Assembly (NCBI GenBank): GCA_026982895.1
Contig: JALWQW010000024.1
Coordinates: 1-36,612 of the forward strand
Direction of reading: 5' to 3'
Length of the DNA: 36,612 bases
Origin: Microcaldota archaeon
Lineage (GTDB): Archaea; Micrarchaeota; Micrarchaeia; Anstonellales; J096
Below the pieces are notes generated by a model. The model ran no database searches and had not been told where the DNA came from. It saw only the letters and a program-made list of their open reading frames with translations. Within the stretch, counting starts at the first letter, position 1. Each line of letters opens with the position of its first letter. A program made the position numbers and the translations under genes. Positions 8,545 to 17,830 of the stretch are shown here, in pieces.

Positions 8545-9042
8545 TCACTCAGATGTAAGTTTATTCTCCTCTTTATCTTCGAAGGCAAGCTCGTCCTTTT
8601 TCTTCCGTTTTTTGGGTGATAAACTTTCAGATTTAACGAATTCCTTCTCCAAATCGCCCAAATGCTCTTTTAAAGAGTAGCCGAAAAGAAGTGTAAAATT
8701 AGCCACAAAATTTCTAGCCACCTGCCTTCCGTCGAAGCCCAGTAAATAGAATATACCCTCAAGCTCTTTTATATCTTCTGAACTGAATGATGGCAAATCA
8801 TTAAGGGTATTAACTATTGCTTTAGATGTCAAAAGCTCCAAGCGTATCATAGCCCTTCTTCCTTCAGGTTTGAGATGTGCTGGGAGGGCTTTGAACGAGC
8901 TGATTACCGCTTTTGCGAAGAGTGTAACTCTCGTCCAATCTTTGGTTAGGACGCTCTTCAATATGGCAAGCTCTACCTTATCTAATTTAACGCCCTTCTC
9001 AAGTTTATTTATAATCGTCTTCAAAAGCCTGAAAAAATTCAT
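8545..9042 (-). CDS. Small helical protein of unknown function
   Basis: Unrecognised 165-residue protein. It looks almost entirely helical and soluble, with a hydrophobic-patterned core (about 1-125) and a highly charged tail starting SPKKRKKKDELAFEDKEEN that is probably disordered. No catalytic motif is visible. Its ATG overlaps the stop of the ACT-domain gene by 4 bp (ATGA), and the LAGLIDADG-like gene begins a few nt after its own stop, so the three are very likely one transcript. The basic tail and its LAGLIDADG-like neighbour hint at nucleic acid contact, but nothing in the sequence proves this. Confidence 0.75.
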   Translation of the reverse strand: MNFFRLLKTIINKLEKGVKLDKVELAILKSVLTKDWTRVTLFAKAVISSFKALPAHLKPEGRRAMIRLELLTSKAIVNTLNDLPSFSSEDIKELEGIFYLLGFDGRQVARNFVANFTLLFGYSLKEHLGDLEKEFVKSESLSPKKRKKKDELAFEDKEENKLTSE

Positions 9043-9458
9043 AAGTCTCCCTTCAAGACAGCCACTGCTTTGGAGAAATCGTTTGGCTTTATAGCGACTT
9101 CAGTCTTGTCGCCAGTTCTCAAGATGTATACAGAATGAAGGTTTACACCATGCCTATGTAATTTATCAGCCACCTTTGCCAACTCACCAGGACGATTCTC
9201 AAGCCTCACGACGATTACATCACTCTCCTCCTTTTTGTCTATGCCCACATCAGAAACATGCTCCATTGCCTTTTTTGTTGTTTCTACATCGTTAGTTATA
9301 ATATGGAAAACTGCCTTTCCATCAGGAGAGGCGAAAGCAGAAATAGATTCCACATTTACGCCATGATCGCCAAGAGCAGCTGAGATTTTGTACAAGGCAC
9401 CAGGTTTATTCTCAGTTATGAGGCAAAACTCTTTTGTCGTGTATATATCAAACTTCAT
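9039..9458 (-). CDS. Tandem ACT-domain protein
   Basis: Protein of 139 residues made of two ACT domains and nothing else. ACT 1 (about 8-70) begins FCLITENKPGALYKISAAL; ACT 2 (about 79-139) begins VIVVRLENRPGELAKVADKL. ACT domains bind amino acids or other small ligands at dimer interfaces and regulate metabolic enzymes; free-standing tandem forms like this are common in archaea and their ligands are mostly unknown. The ATG at 9458 is preceded by GGTGATG a few nt upstream, which can act as a ribosome binding site, and a TATA-like element lies about 35 bp upstream, so a very short leader is expected. It is the first gene of an operon continuing with the 165-residue and LAGLIDADG-like proteins. 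Confidence 0.88.
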   Translation of the reverse strand: MKFDIYTTKEFCLITENKPGALYKISAALGDHGVNVESISAFASPDGKAVFHIITNDVETTKKAMEHVSDVGIDKKEESDVIVVRLENRPGELAKVADKLHRHGVNLHSVYILRTGDKTEVAIKPNDFSKAVAVLKGDL

Positions 9459-9487
9459 AGCCCATCACCATAGCTAATTGAGAGGAA

Positions 9488-9498
9488 GGCTTTAAAGG
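9488..9498 (-). promoter_or_regulatory. TATA-like element of the ACT-domain operon
   Basis: Minus-strand CCCTTTAAAGCC centred about 35 bp before the ATG at 9458, in the 41-bp gap after the giant surface protein gene. It predicts a start site 7-9 nt before the coding region. Confidence 0.5.
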
Positions 9499-9499
9499 G

Positions 9500-12400
9500 T
9501 TATTTCTTGCGGTTGAAGTTATACTTCTTGGGCTTGCTGTCGCTAGAAAAATGGAAGAAGTAGAATATTACTAGAACAGCACCGCCACCCACAAGAATAC
9601 CCACTGCAAGAGGCAAATACTTAGCAAAGTCGCTTATATGAACAGCTTCAGTGGTTACAGCGCCAAGATCGGTCTTCGATAAAACAACGACTTTATACTC
9701 GCCAGGAGCCAGATTATCAATCGTTAATGTGGAATTAGCATCACTCTCAAACACAACGCTTCCATCCTTATAGATTTTAACCTTGTAAGGCCCATTGTGT
9801 TTAGGCTTAATGACAATGGCCATTTCCTTCCTCACAGTTACAAAGTCTTCATTGACGAAGAGAGAAGGCTTATGTTGAGTTTCATTTTTACTGGGCTCAA
9901 AGGAAGTTTCATTGCCTGTTGAGATATTGGTGGTTTCGTTGAGCGTCAGTGTATTATTTTTAGGTTGTTCTTCTTTTGGCAGTGGAGAGAAAACAAGGGT
10001 TTCAGGATTATTCTTTAAGGTGTATTCTGCTGAATAAGTGTATATGCCTTCATGGACAGGAGTGAATGTAAATTTACCTTCATCGTCAGTTATATATGTC
10101 CAAGTTTCTCCATTTCTCTCAATATATATTTTTGTGTTGTTGGCAACTTTGCCATCGTCGAAGAGCACTCGTATGGTATAAGGTTTATTTATTTCTATCG
10201 ATGAAGGTGCGTTTATTATAAGACTCTTAGGCCCTTCCTGTGTTTCGCATGATACTGTTGCTTCTTTTTCTTGTGATAAATCAGCAAAGGCTGCCTTTAT
10301 TTCGTATGAACCTGATGAAGGAATGCTTATCTTTAAATTATTCGTTGTTGCCGATTCTTTAACGCCAGGACCGTTTACAGAAATTAACGGTTCATTGTCG
10401 GTGGATTCATCATCTTCATAAACATAAGATTTTATGGAGAGAGTACAGGTATCTGCATCATATTCCCAATCAAGAGTAAGCACATAGTTATGGGTTATAT
10501 CGACATAAATATACTCCTCATAGGTTTCATAATCATCCTTCCTAATTTTTAGGCGGTACTTACCCGACCTTTTTACTACAAACCAAACCTCACCTTTAGA
10601 ATCAGAAGTCTTAGACTCCAAATAAGGATCTGCGCTGCTCGTTACTTCCTTCAATAAAACTTTAGCCCCCTTAACGGCATGCCCTTCCTTGTCCTCAACA
10701 GTCACAAGAACATTTCCTCTATCATCTTGGTCGATTGAAACTGTAAACCTGCTCTTTTTTGCTTTAGATGAACCATGCACAGCATAACATAGGTTATTAG
10801 ATGAGACTGTATTATTAGCACCATGATCTTCATAAGAGCCTGTATTGTAAGCAAGCGTGTTGTTTGTAGTGTTCTCGTTAAGATAAATACCTGCGACATT
10901 ATTCACACAAAGGTAATTGTCATTCATATTATTAGAGTCGCTGTTCTCTAAGAAGATGCCATAATTATTATCTTTGATGGTGTTGTGCCTCAGTGCGGAA
11001 TTGCTTACATTTAATAGATAGAGGGCATAAGTAAAGTTTGCTATCGAATTATTTGTAATGTTTAAGGATGTTGAATCGATTAGATATAAAGCAGTTGTAT
11101 CTCCTGATGTGCCATTGCCATTTATTTCTGAATTTTGGATGGTGGAATTGGAGATGTTGATGGCTTTTAATAGGTATCCTCTTATATTCGTGGCAGAGAT
11201 ATTAACGAGCTTCAAAGAGGTATTTGTCGTGAATAAATTGTTCGAGTTTGATATATTAAGATTTGTTAAATTTGATTCGCCCAACACAAAGTGACCTGAA
11301 TTTGTTATTGTAATGTTGGATATGTTTGATGCGGCTGCGTGAACAGAAGAAATGGAAGTTAAATGTGAATTATATATTGAGAGCTTCTCGACATCTTCTA
11401 TCGACAGATTAGTTAAATTTACATCTTCAGCATAAAAAGTGGTTAGTGTTGAGTTGGTGAATAAATTGCTTGGGTTTGGTAAAATTATGGTGGAGTGAAG
11501 GAGCGTAAAATTAGAATTGGAAAGCTTCCAATTGAGCTGTTGATATGAATATATATATGAGATGTTTAATGTGGAGCTATTTAAGGATATGTTTGACAAT
11601 GTTGTGTTTGAGAGTGTGGCAGATACATTAACACCCTGTAATAAAATTTCTGAATCAATTGTAGAATTGGATATGCTGAGGTTGGTATTCGCAGATATAA
11701 TGAATACATCGAGATTTACTAAACTTAAGTTTAGCAAAGACAGATCAGTATTAGTAATATTAAAGAGATAACCACCTATGTTTTCTGCCGTGAGAGGCTG
11801 GGCAAATTGTGAGTTTATTAATGAGAGCACGTTGGAAGAATTGATGGCTGTAACATTAGAAATTGTTGAATTTATTAGCACAAAATTTGATGAATTGGAG
11901 ATGCATACATTTGTTAGATTAGAATCGTTGAAGGATAGGTTGAAAGCCATAGAGAAACTTGATTGAGAAATATTCATAGAAGTGAAAGAAGAATTAGATA
12001 AGTTGGTGGCTTGGAAAGTGGGTAAGGTAAAGGTTGAGAAAGTTAAATTGTATGAGTTATTTATTGTTAAGGAATTTATCGTATTTGAGGAGAGTGTGGA
12101 ATCCCTAACTCTATCCATATTTAAATTTGGGAAAGTTGAGTTTGACAAAGTGCATGAGGCGGCATTTGTTATATTAGTTGAAAGTGCTGAAATATCGTTT
12201 AGCAAGAATGAATTTGAGTCCATTATGGATACATTATTCGATGAACCGCTAGAGATATTCACATTAGATAAGCTAATATTGGAATTCACAATAGTTAGAT
12301 TATGAATATGTGTGTTGTTTATTCTTAGGCCATAACAGTCAGTGAGATTAGCGAATGAAAGAATTGCGTCATTAATTTTTGAATGTGAAAGATTTGAAAT

Positions 12401-15400
12401 AATAATTCCATCTGTAGCATTGATGGTTATATTATTGAAGAGATTTGAGGAGCTATTATAAGCATAAACGGCGTATCCTACAACATTTTCTGCTTCAAAA
12501 TTAGATATATTTGAGGAGCTCAGCTTCAAGACATTATTACCTCCTTCAATAGATATGAATGATAAGTTTATGGGCCCTTCAATAGAAAAATCATTACAAT
12601 TGATTAATGTTGAATTAGAGAATGCACTGCCTATTCCAAACACATAATTTGAAATAGTATTTAAGGTAGTGTTTAGGATAGTTAAATTCAGGGGTGTCTG
12701 GGAGGACTGCATGTATGAATTGGATATTGTAGAGGAATTTATCGAAATGGATGAGTCATTAGAGCTCGTCGATACTAAGTTCGTAGGATGTCCTGAAAAA
12801 TCAGTAATGTTTATTAGAGAGTGATTAATGAATAGTGAAGAATTGGCTAATGTAAATAACGCTTTATCAGCCATGATGTGCTTCGTTGCGTTGTAGTCGT
12901 CAAATGTCAACGAAGAGTTGTTCAAATAAAACCCATTAATCGCATCATCCTCATAACCATTCAAAGTAAGGGCTGAATTGACCAAATAAGCAGAATACTT
13001 AGAAGTTACATACAAGTTTCCACCAAGCTCGCTGTTGTCTATAAGAACAGGCCCTGCTATGCCTCTCTCAGGATTATCTTCATAAGTATATCCGTGAATG
13101 CTGATTTCCTTCTTTTTGCTATAAACGCCGTCTGGTAAAGTCCATGAGCCTAGCTGCTCAGAACCAAGAACCAAATCATCATATTGCGGACCAAGGCCAT
13201 AAAGGATACCACATAGTTTCTGTGGCGTGTAGCTGGCAGCCCCTGAAGGCGCTAATTGAATTATAGTATATCCTGAATTATATGCCATAAAATAGATGTC
13301 TGAAGAGCCTTTTTCTACTAAAAAGGTATTATTTTTCCAGAGGGTAGCAATAGCTCTATACTTTCCATCTGTAGCATTACTCTTACCATAGCTTAGATGA
13401 TATTGGTAAATTGTGTCTTCCGATTCATTTTGTAAGAAAGGATAATCAAGGATTTGTGTGTTGTTATTATAATTGTTGAAAATTGTGTGGTTATAATAGG
13501 TTATTATGTCATCATTATGTATTGGATAAATTGAGGTAGTGATATAATTATCATCAGTAGCATTGAACCTTCCCCACACCCACAGTGTATCATGGTTTCT
13601 ATAGTAGGGAAATAACTTGTCAGCTTTTTGCATAAGCTTAAAGTAGCCCTGTGAGTTTATACATCCCTCAGATACTGAATAGGTCGTTCCTGAATCTGTC
13701 GTGACTGTCCAAAGACTTGAGTTTATGGATGAGCCATTGAAGGGGTCATACATACTGAATAAATCCTGCCATTGGTATTTGTTTGTTATTGCACTGCCAG
13801 CCAATCCATCGTAATAAATCTCATATGGTGTGTAAAGGCTGTTGGAGCCGACTAAATCTATAGCAGTTCTATGAAGCTGGTCTTCGCTGAAGCTGTAGTA
13901 TTTTTTTGGCTGCGTGTTGTTTATAGTAACATCAGATAAGGAGAAGCCCGTTGAGTTGTATAAGATAAAGTAAGGCTCTTGGACCTTGTTGACAGTAAGC
14001 CCGTTAACTATAAGACCGTCGCTGTTATAGCTATAAACAATGGCGCCTCTGACATTATCCATTCTTACATTGTTGAATTGATAGTTTTCGCTGCCGCCGA
14101 ATTTATAGAAGCCAAAGATGGTGTTGTTAATGTATATATCGTGGATTAAACAATTGCTTTCATCATAATCATATGTGCCTAATTGGACAGCTTTATAAGA
14201 GTTCTGGATGGTAATGTTTGAAACATCTACAGGATAATGGTAATAGCAAGTCCCATATAGAAGTAATCCTATGTGTGAATTTGCAATTGTAACATTTTGG
14301 ACAGTACCAGGACCTCTCTCAAGAGCAATTGTTAAGGCGCTTCCGCTGGAGTTGGATAAATATAAATTAGAAAGTGTAAAGTTATCTAAATATCTAGCTT
14401 GAATTATATGATTAGGAGCGTTAGCCGCATAAATATTAATATCATCTACATCAAGATTTCTTATCCAATTTAAATCAATAACATGATTGCTTTTAGAACC
14501 GCCGCTGCCATATAAGGTTATGTTGCGAATAGTTACATTCTGCACCATATACTTTCCATAATCCTTTTCTGAGCCATATATTTTAATGAAATATGCTGCA
14601 CCATAATTTTCTGTAATATTTGTAATCGTTAGGTTAGCCATACCAATATAATATTTACCCGTATACCAAGCTACGAAAAAAGGACCATGTCCTATATGAA
14701 TGTTAGATATATTCGTATTCCAAAACTGGTCTCCGCCGATAAAACCTCCTTTTGAGTAATAACAAGATATATCATGTATAGAAATATTGCTGCTGTTTTC
14801 TCTAAAAGTAAGGCCATACTGAATCTGGTCAAAGCGCCTGGTGCCATATCCATCTGTAATGAAATCTCTCAAATTATAAACATGGATATTGGTAGTATTA
14901 TATGCTCTCACTAACTGATGAATCCAATAAATCCTATCATTTCCTGTTATAGTTATGTTGCTACAATTGTGAAACACATAGATGTCACGGCCAGCCAGCT
15001 TATAGACAGATGTATTTATGAAGGTGAGATTATATTTGTTGTTTATTAAAAACAAGTCGCCGTCATAGTGATACGTGTCAGTATCAGTACCTGTTAGTTC
15101 TCCACCATTATAATCAAAAATGATATTGTTTGCTTCGATGTAAATGTGATGACCTTCAACAAACTGTTGGGTTGGGCAAAGGGTTATATTAGCCCATACA
15201 TGCCAATCACCGCTAGCATCTTGTGTTACTCTGCCATGCCATGTGCTTGAGTTGGTGAAATCGACGCAGCCAATATCCTCATCAGTGGCTGAAATAGTCA
15301 CTGCTGTTAATGTCGGTGTGGCAAGTGGATTGTCTGTTTCAAGCTTGGCTTCGTACTGAAGATAGTCGGCAGTGGTATTCAATATGACTGTGTCGCCCGT

Positions 15401-17149
15401 CTGCCAGTCACTCCATGTGCTAGAAGAGAAATCAGCATGATAATATAGCTCTTTTATCTCTTCTAATGGGATCGATCTATCATAAATGGAAATATCATCA
15501 AGATGTCCATAAAAATCATTTTCTGTGCTAGATGAATACTCGCAGCTTGAGAGGGAAAAGTGGGGATTACACCATGTATGACCATTTATTCTAGTATCTT
15601 CAGATATAACTCCAATAGCATCACCACCAAAATGGGATGCAAAGTTTCCAGAGTAACTAAAATTATTAATAATTTCACCATTTACTAAAAAGAGAATATA
15701 CCCACTGTTATCATACACCGCAGATATATGATACCAGTTATTAGTTTCAATAGATGTGTTTGCTGATATATTTAGATCTGAGCCATCATTCAACCAACTT
15801 TGAAAGAATAATTTACCATTATTTATGAAAAAAATAATACCGTTTGTTTGTCCACCCTCTTCATAAATTATGTGGATACCTGAAACATTTGTTGGTTTTA
15901 CCCACATAGATATTGTTCTGTCTGCAAATTCACTATCAAATAGTTCAGAATTACCATGTTGACAGTTAGTGTCAGAACCATCATCAAGACATATCCCTCC
16001 TGGATTAAAGAAATAAGCCCCGCCAAACAGACCGTGGTCATAAGGTGAAGCGCCGTTGTAAGCTGTTCCGCTGTTTCCTGTTACATTATCCTTTAAGTCC
16101 CAGTCCAGCTTCCAATAGGCTGATAGATTTGTGGTGTCAAAGTCGTGGTTGGTTGTGTTGGTGGTCCTATATCTAAAAGATATATTACAATGTACTGTGT
16201 CGTTGTTGTAGAGCTTTTGAATTTCAGTGGCAGATAATGAACGATTATATATTATAGCATAATCCACACTGCCATTCAACCAATCAGAACTCGTCTGATA
16301 AGTGCCTAATTTAACCGACGCAGTAGTGTCTCTTATCGTAGCTGTTGAGCTGGCTGTTGTAGAATCCTTCACACTATCTATGTAAAGAGCAACTTCATTA
16401 CCATCATATACACCACAATAAAAATGCCAATTAGTATCTGGAACAGTGTAACTTCCTGCTTTATAAAATGCCCCACTAGAATCATAAAACCCAAAATGGA
16501 CCTCATTATCAGATTTAGCTCTCCACATAACCCATGATCCAGTAGTTGAACCGCCACCTTTAGAGATAATCCCCTCTCCACTAGGACTTGCTTCCGTAGT
16601 GGTATTAAACTTGGCCCAAGCACATACTGTTAATATATTTATTCCTTCGGATTCGTCTATATCACCAAAGTCGATGTAATCTCCATCACCATCCAAAGCC
16701 ACAGCATCGCCATATTTCCCAGTCACATAAGAAGCATCGCCGTTTAATGTTCCATTATAATTTCCAAGCCCATCATCGGCATTGCCATTGAAACGCCAAA
16801 AAGCCACAAGATTGTCGTCATACAAGGGAACCTCTTCGCCTGAGCAGTTGGTTAAGGTATATGTCAAGTTGTCCCAATGCTCGGGCGTAATCCAGTTCGT
16901 GGATTCTATAGAGGATGTCCAAAATGACCTGCTAATGTAAGTTCCATTAGTGAAATATGTGTATGGCGTTTCGTTGGCAAGAATCACTCCTGAATAGGTG
17001 GCGTTGGTTTTGTAGCTTGTGTTGGCGAAGTAATCTATACCACGAGGAAGAACAATGGCTGTGTCTTGGTATGTTGTTGCATACAACAGAGGGGCTAACA
17101 ATAGTAAAAGTACCACTGCCGCAAACACACGATTCATGGGGGGACGCAT
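9500..17149 (-). CDS. Giant anchored surface protein 1 (LamG and beta-helix domains)
   Basis: Secreted, C-terminally anchored protein of about 2549 residues. I start it at the ATG at 17149 because a TATA-like element lies about 30 bp upstream and a clean signal peptide (RVFAAVVLLLLLAPLLYA) follows; a longer frame opens at 17212. From this start: two LamG-like jelly-roll domains (about 112-312 and 344-568), a beta-helix opened by CVDFTNSSTW (about 627-1125), another jelly-roll-like domain (1133-1340), a long Asn/Ser-rich beta-helix (1340-2120), carboxypeptidase-regulatory or Ig-like modules (2130-2500), and a membrane helix (2512-2536) before a KKYNFNRKK tail inside the cell. N-glycosylation sequons are very dense. 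LamG and beta-helix domains often bind glycans. Its C-terminal part is homologous to that of surface protein 2. Role as adhesin or surface-layer component is inferred. Confidence 0.85.
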   Translation of the reverse strand: MRPPMNRVFAAVVLLLLLAPLLYATTYQDTAIVLPRGIDYFANTSYKTNATYSGVILANETPYTYFTNGTYISRSFWTSSIESTNWITPEHWDNLTYTLTNCSGEEVPLYDDNLVAFWRFNGNADDGLGNYNGTLNGDASYVTGKYGDAVALDGDGDYIDFGDIDESEGINILTVCAWAKFNTTTEASPSGEGIISKGGGSTTGSWVMWRAKSDNEVHFGFYDSSGAFYKAGSYTVPDTNWHFYCGVYDGNEVALYIDSVKDSTTASSTATIRDTTASVKLGTYQTSSDWLNGSVDYAIIYNRSLSATEIQKLYNNDTVHCNISFRYRTTNTTNHDFDTTNLSAYWKLDWDLKDNVTGNSGTAYNGASPYDHGLFGGAYFFNPGGICLDDGSDTNCQHGNSELFDSEFADRTISMWVKPTNVSGIHIIYEEGGQTNGIIFFINNGKLFFQSWLNDGSDLNISANTSIETNNWYHISAVYDNSGYILFLVNGEIINNFSYSGNFASHFGGDAIGVISEDTRINGHTWCNPHFSLSSCEYSSSTENDFYGHLDDISIYDRSIPLEEIKELYYHADFSSSTWSDWQTGDTVILNTTADYLQYEAKLETDNPLATPTLTAVTISATDEDIGCVDFTNSSTWHGRVTQDASGDWHVWANITLCPTQQFVEGHHIYIEANNIIFDYNGGELTGTDTDTYHYDGDLFLINNKYNLTFINTSVYKLAGRDIYVFHNCSNITITGNDRIYWIHQLVRAYNTTNIHVYNLRDFITDGYGTRRFDQIQYGLTFRENSSNISIHDISCYYSKGGFIGGDQFWNTNISNIHIGHGPFFVAWYTGKYYIGMANLTITNITENYGAAYFIKIYGSEKDYGKYMVQNVTIRNITLYGSGGSKSNHVIDLNWIRNLDVDDINIYAANAPNHIIQARYLDNFTLSNLYLSNSSGSALTIALERGPGTVQNVTIANSHIGLLLYGTCYYHYPVDVSNITIQNSYKAVQLGTYDYDESNCLIHDIYINNTIFGFYKFGGSENYQFNNVRMDNVRGAIVYSYNSDGLIVNGLTVNKVQEPYFILYNSTGFSLSDVTINNTQPKKYYSFSEDQLHRTAIDLVGSNSLYTPYEIYYDGLAGSAITNKYQWQDLFSMYDPFNGSSINSSLWTVTTDSGTTYSVSEGCINSQGYFKLMQKADKLFPYYRNHDTLWVWGRFNATDDNYITTSIYPIHNDDIITYYNHTIFNNYNNNTQILDYPFLQNESEDTIYQYHLSYGKSNATDGKYRAIATLWKNNTFLVEKGSSDIYFMAYNSGYTIIQLAPSGAASYTPQKLCGILYGLGPQYDDLVLGSEQLGSWTLPDGVYSKKKEISIHGYTYEDNPERGIAGPVLIDNSELGGNLYVTSKYSAYLVNSALTLNGYEDDAINGFYLNNSSLTFDDYNATKHIMADKALFTLANSSLFINHSLINITDFSGHPTNLVSTSSNDSSISINSSTISNSYMQSSQTPLNLTILNTTLNTISNYVFGIGSAFSNSTLINCNDFSIEGPINLSFISIEGGNNVLKLSSSNISNFEAENVVGYAVYAYNSSSNLFNNITINATDGIIISNLSHSKINDAILSFANLTDCYGLRINNTHIHNLTIVNSNISLSNVNISSGSSNNVSIMDSNSFLLNDISALSTNITNAASCTLSNSTFPNLNMDRVRDSTLSSNTINSLTINNSYNLTFSTFTLPTFQATNLSNSSFTSMNISQSSFSMAFNLSFNDSNLTNVCISNSSNFVLINSTISNVTAINSSNVLSLINSQFAQPLTAENIGGYLFNITNTDLSLLNLSLVNLDVFIISANTNLSISNSTIDSEILLQGVNVSATLSNTTLSNISLNSSTLNISYIYSYQQLNWKLSNSNFTLLHSTIILPNPSNLFTNSTLTTFYAEDVNLTNLSIEDVEKLSIYNSHLTSISSVHAAASNISNITITNSGHFVLGESNLTNLNISNSNNLFTTNTSLKLVNISATNIRGYLLKAINISNSTIQNSEINGNGTSGDTTALYLIDSTSLNITNNSIANFTYALYLLNVSNSALRHNTIKDNNYGIFLENSDSNNMNDNYLCVNNVAGIYLNENTTNNTLAYNTGSYEDHGANNTVSSNNLCYAVHGSSKAKKSRFTVSIDQDDRGNVLVTVEDKEGHAVKGAKVLLKEVTSSADPYLESKTSDSKGEVWFVVKRSGKYRLKIRKDDYETYEEYIYVDITHNYVLTLDWEYDADTCTLSIKSYVYEDDESTDNEPLISVNGPGVKESATTNNLKISIPSSGSYEIKAAFADLSQEKEATVSCETQEGPKSLIINAPSSIEINKPYTIRVLFDDGKVANNTKIYIERNGETWTYITDDEGKFTFTPVHEGIYTYSAEYTLKNNPETLVFSPLPKEEQPKNNTLTLNETTNISTGNETSFEPSKNETQHKPSLFVNEDFVTVRKEMAIVIKPKHNGPYKVKIYKDGSVVFESDANSTLTIDNLAPGEYKVVVLSKTDLGAVTTEAVHISDFAKYLPLAVGILVGGGAVLVIFYFFHFSSDSKPKKYNFNRKK

Positions 17150-17175
17150 AGCAATCAACATTATTGGAGGGCGAA

Positions 17176-17187
17176 GTTTTATAAATG
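17176..17187 (-). promoter_or_regulatory. TATA-like element of giant surface protein 1
   Basis: Minus-strand TTTATAAAAC centred about 30 bp before the ATG at 17149. It lies within the longer open frame, arguing against the upstream ATG at 17212. Confidence 0.45.
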
Positions 17188-17239
17188 TTTCTGCATCGTT
17201 TCGACGGTACATGCAAAGGCAGAGAAAACGACACCAGCC

Positions 17240-17830
17240 TTAAACAAGAGGTATTGTTATCCCTAATTTGTTAATGAGATAAATATAAATGATAGCAGCG
17301 AAAACGAACACAAATAACATTACCAAGGAGTAATATTTATTATAATGTTTATGATAAAGCTTCCTCTGTTTATGGTAAGCGACATCCAGCAATTCATCGC
17401 CAAATACAATTGAGGCAAATGTCCCTATCAACGAAAGGATGAGCACAAGCCAATAAGGTATTGGCGTAGTAAGTATCGTGGCAAATAAATGGAGAAGGAT
17501 ATTCTTCTCAAATATCTGGGAAGAGGTGAAGAAGGCAAATATGACAATAACCAGAGCTAAGACATACGCACCTATCTGCGTGTAAATCATACGAATGCCT
17601 AATAAAATGCGTGTTGGAAATGCTAAAAGAAAACCAGCATCAGCTATTGGCGTACAGAATACAAAAAAAGCCCATGTCAATGCTGTAACTAATAAACCAT
17701 CTTTAATACCATATTTATGAATAACAAAGCCAGCATATAAAGCTAAAATGAGGATAAGAATAAAGAATCTATAGAGTGCATGAGTGTGTGTCTCTTTCTT
17801 CAAGAGGTTTCTCATTAAATCCAATGTCAC
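17240..17830 (-). CDS. Multi-spanning membrane protein of unknown function
   Basis: Protein of 196 residues with about five hydrophobic helices. The second helix ends in a striking motif, FVFCTPIADAGFLLAFP (about 56-72), which is probably functional because it puts Cys, Asp and two prolines in a membrane segment. I do not have a family name for it. The start is a GTG that overlaps the stop of the preceding glycosyl-phosphotransferase gene by 4 bp (GTGA), so it is the last gene of the operon running from surface protein 2 through the epimerase and transferase. Its place there suggests a role in surface glycan assembly or export, which is guilt by association only. Confidence 0.75.
   Translation of the reverse strand: MTLDLMRNLLKKETHTHALYRFFILILILALYAGFVIHKYGIKDGLLVTALTWAFFVFCTPIADAGFLLAFPTRILLGIRMIYTQIGAYVLALVIVIFAFFTSSQIFEKNILLHLFATILTTPIPYWLVLILSLIGTFASIVFGDELLDVAYHKQRKLYHKHYNKYYSLVMLFVFVFAAIIYIYLINKLGITIPLV

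Noticed and set aside
8046-8588. LAGLIDADG-like gene as an active homing element or intein fragment
   Set aside because: No splicing motifs, no interrupted host gene around it, catalytic acid missing, and it is embedded in an operon with 4-nt spacing.
11058-12305. Several plus-strand ORFs of 62-107 codons opposite surface protein 1
   Set aside because: They mirror the Asn/Ser codons of the minus-strand beta-helix, have no promoter or ribosome binding site and no sensible protein composition; they are antisense shadows.
17152-17212. Upstream ATG at 17212 for surface protein 1
   Set aside because: It would put a 21-residue charged segment before the signal peptide and place the TATA-like element inside the coding region.
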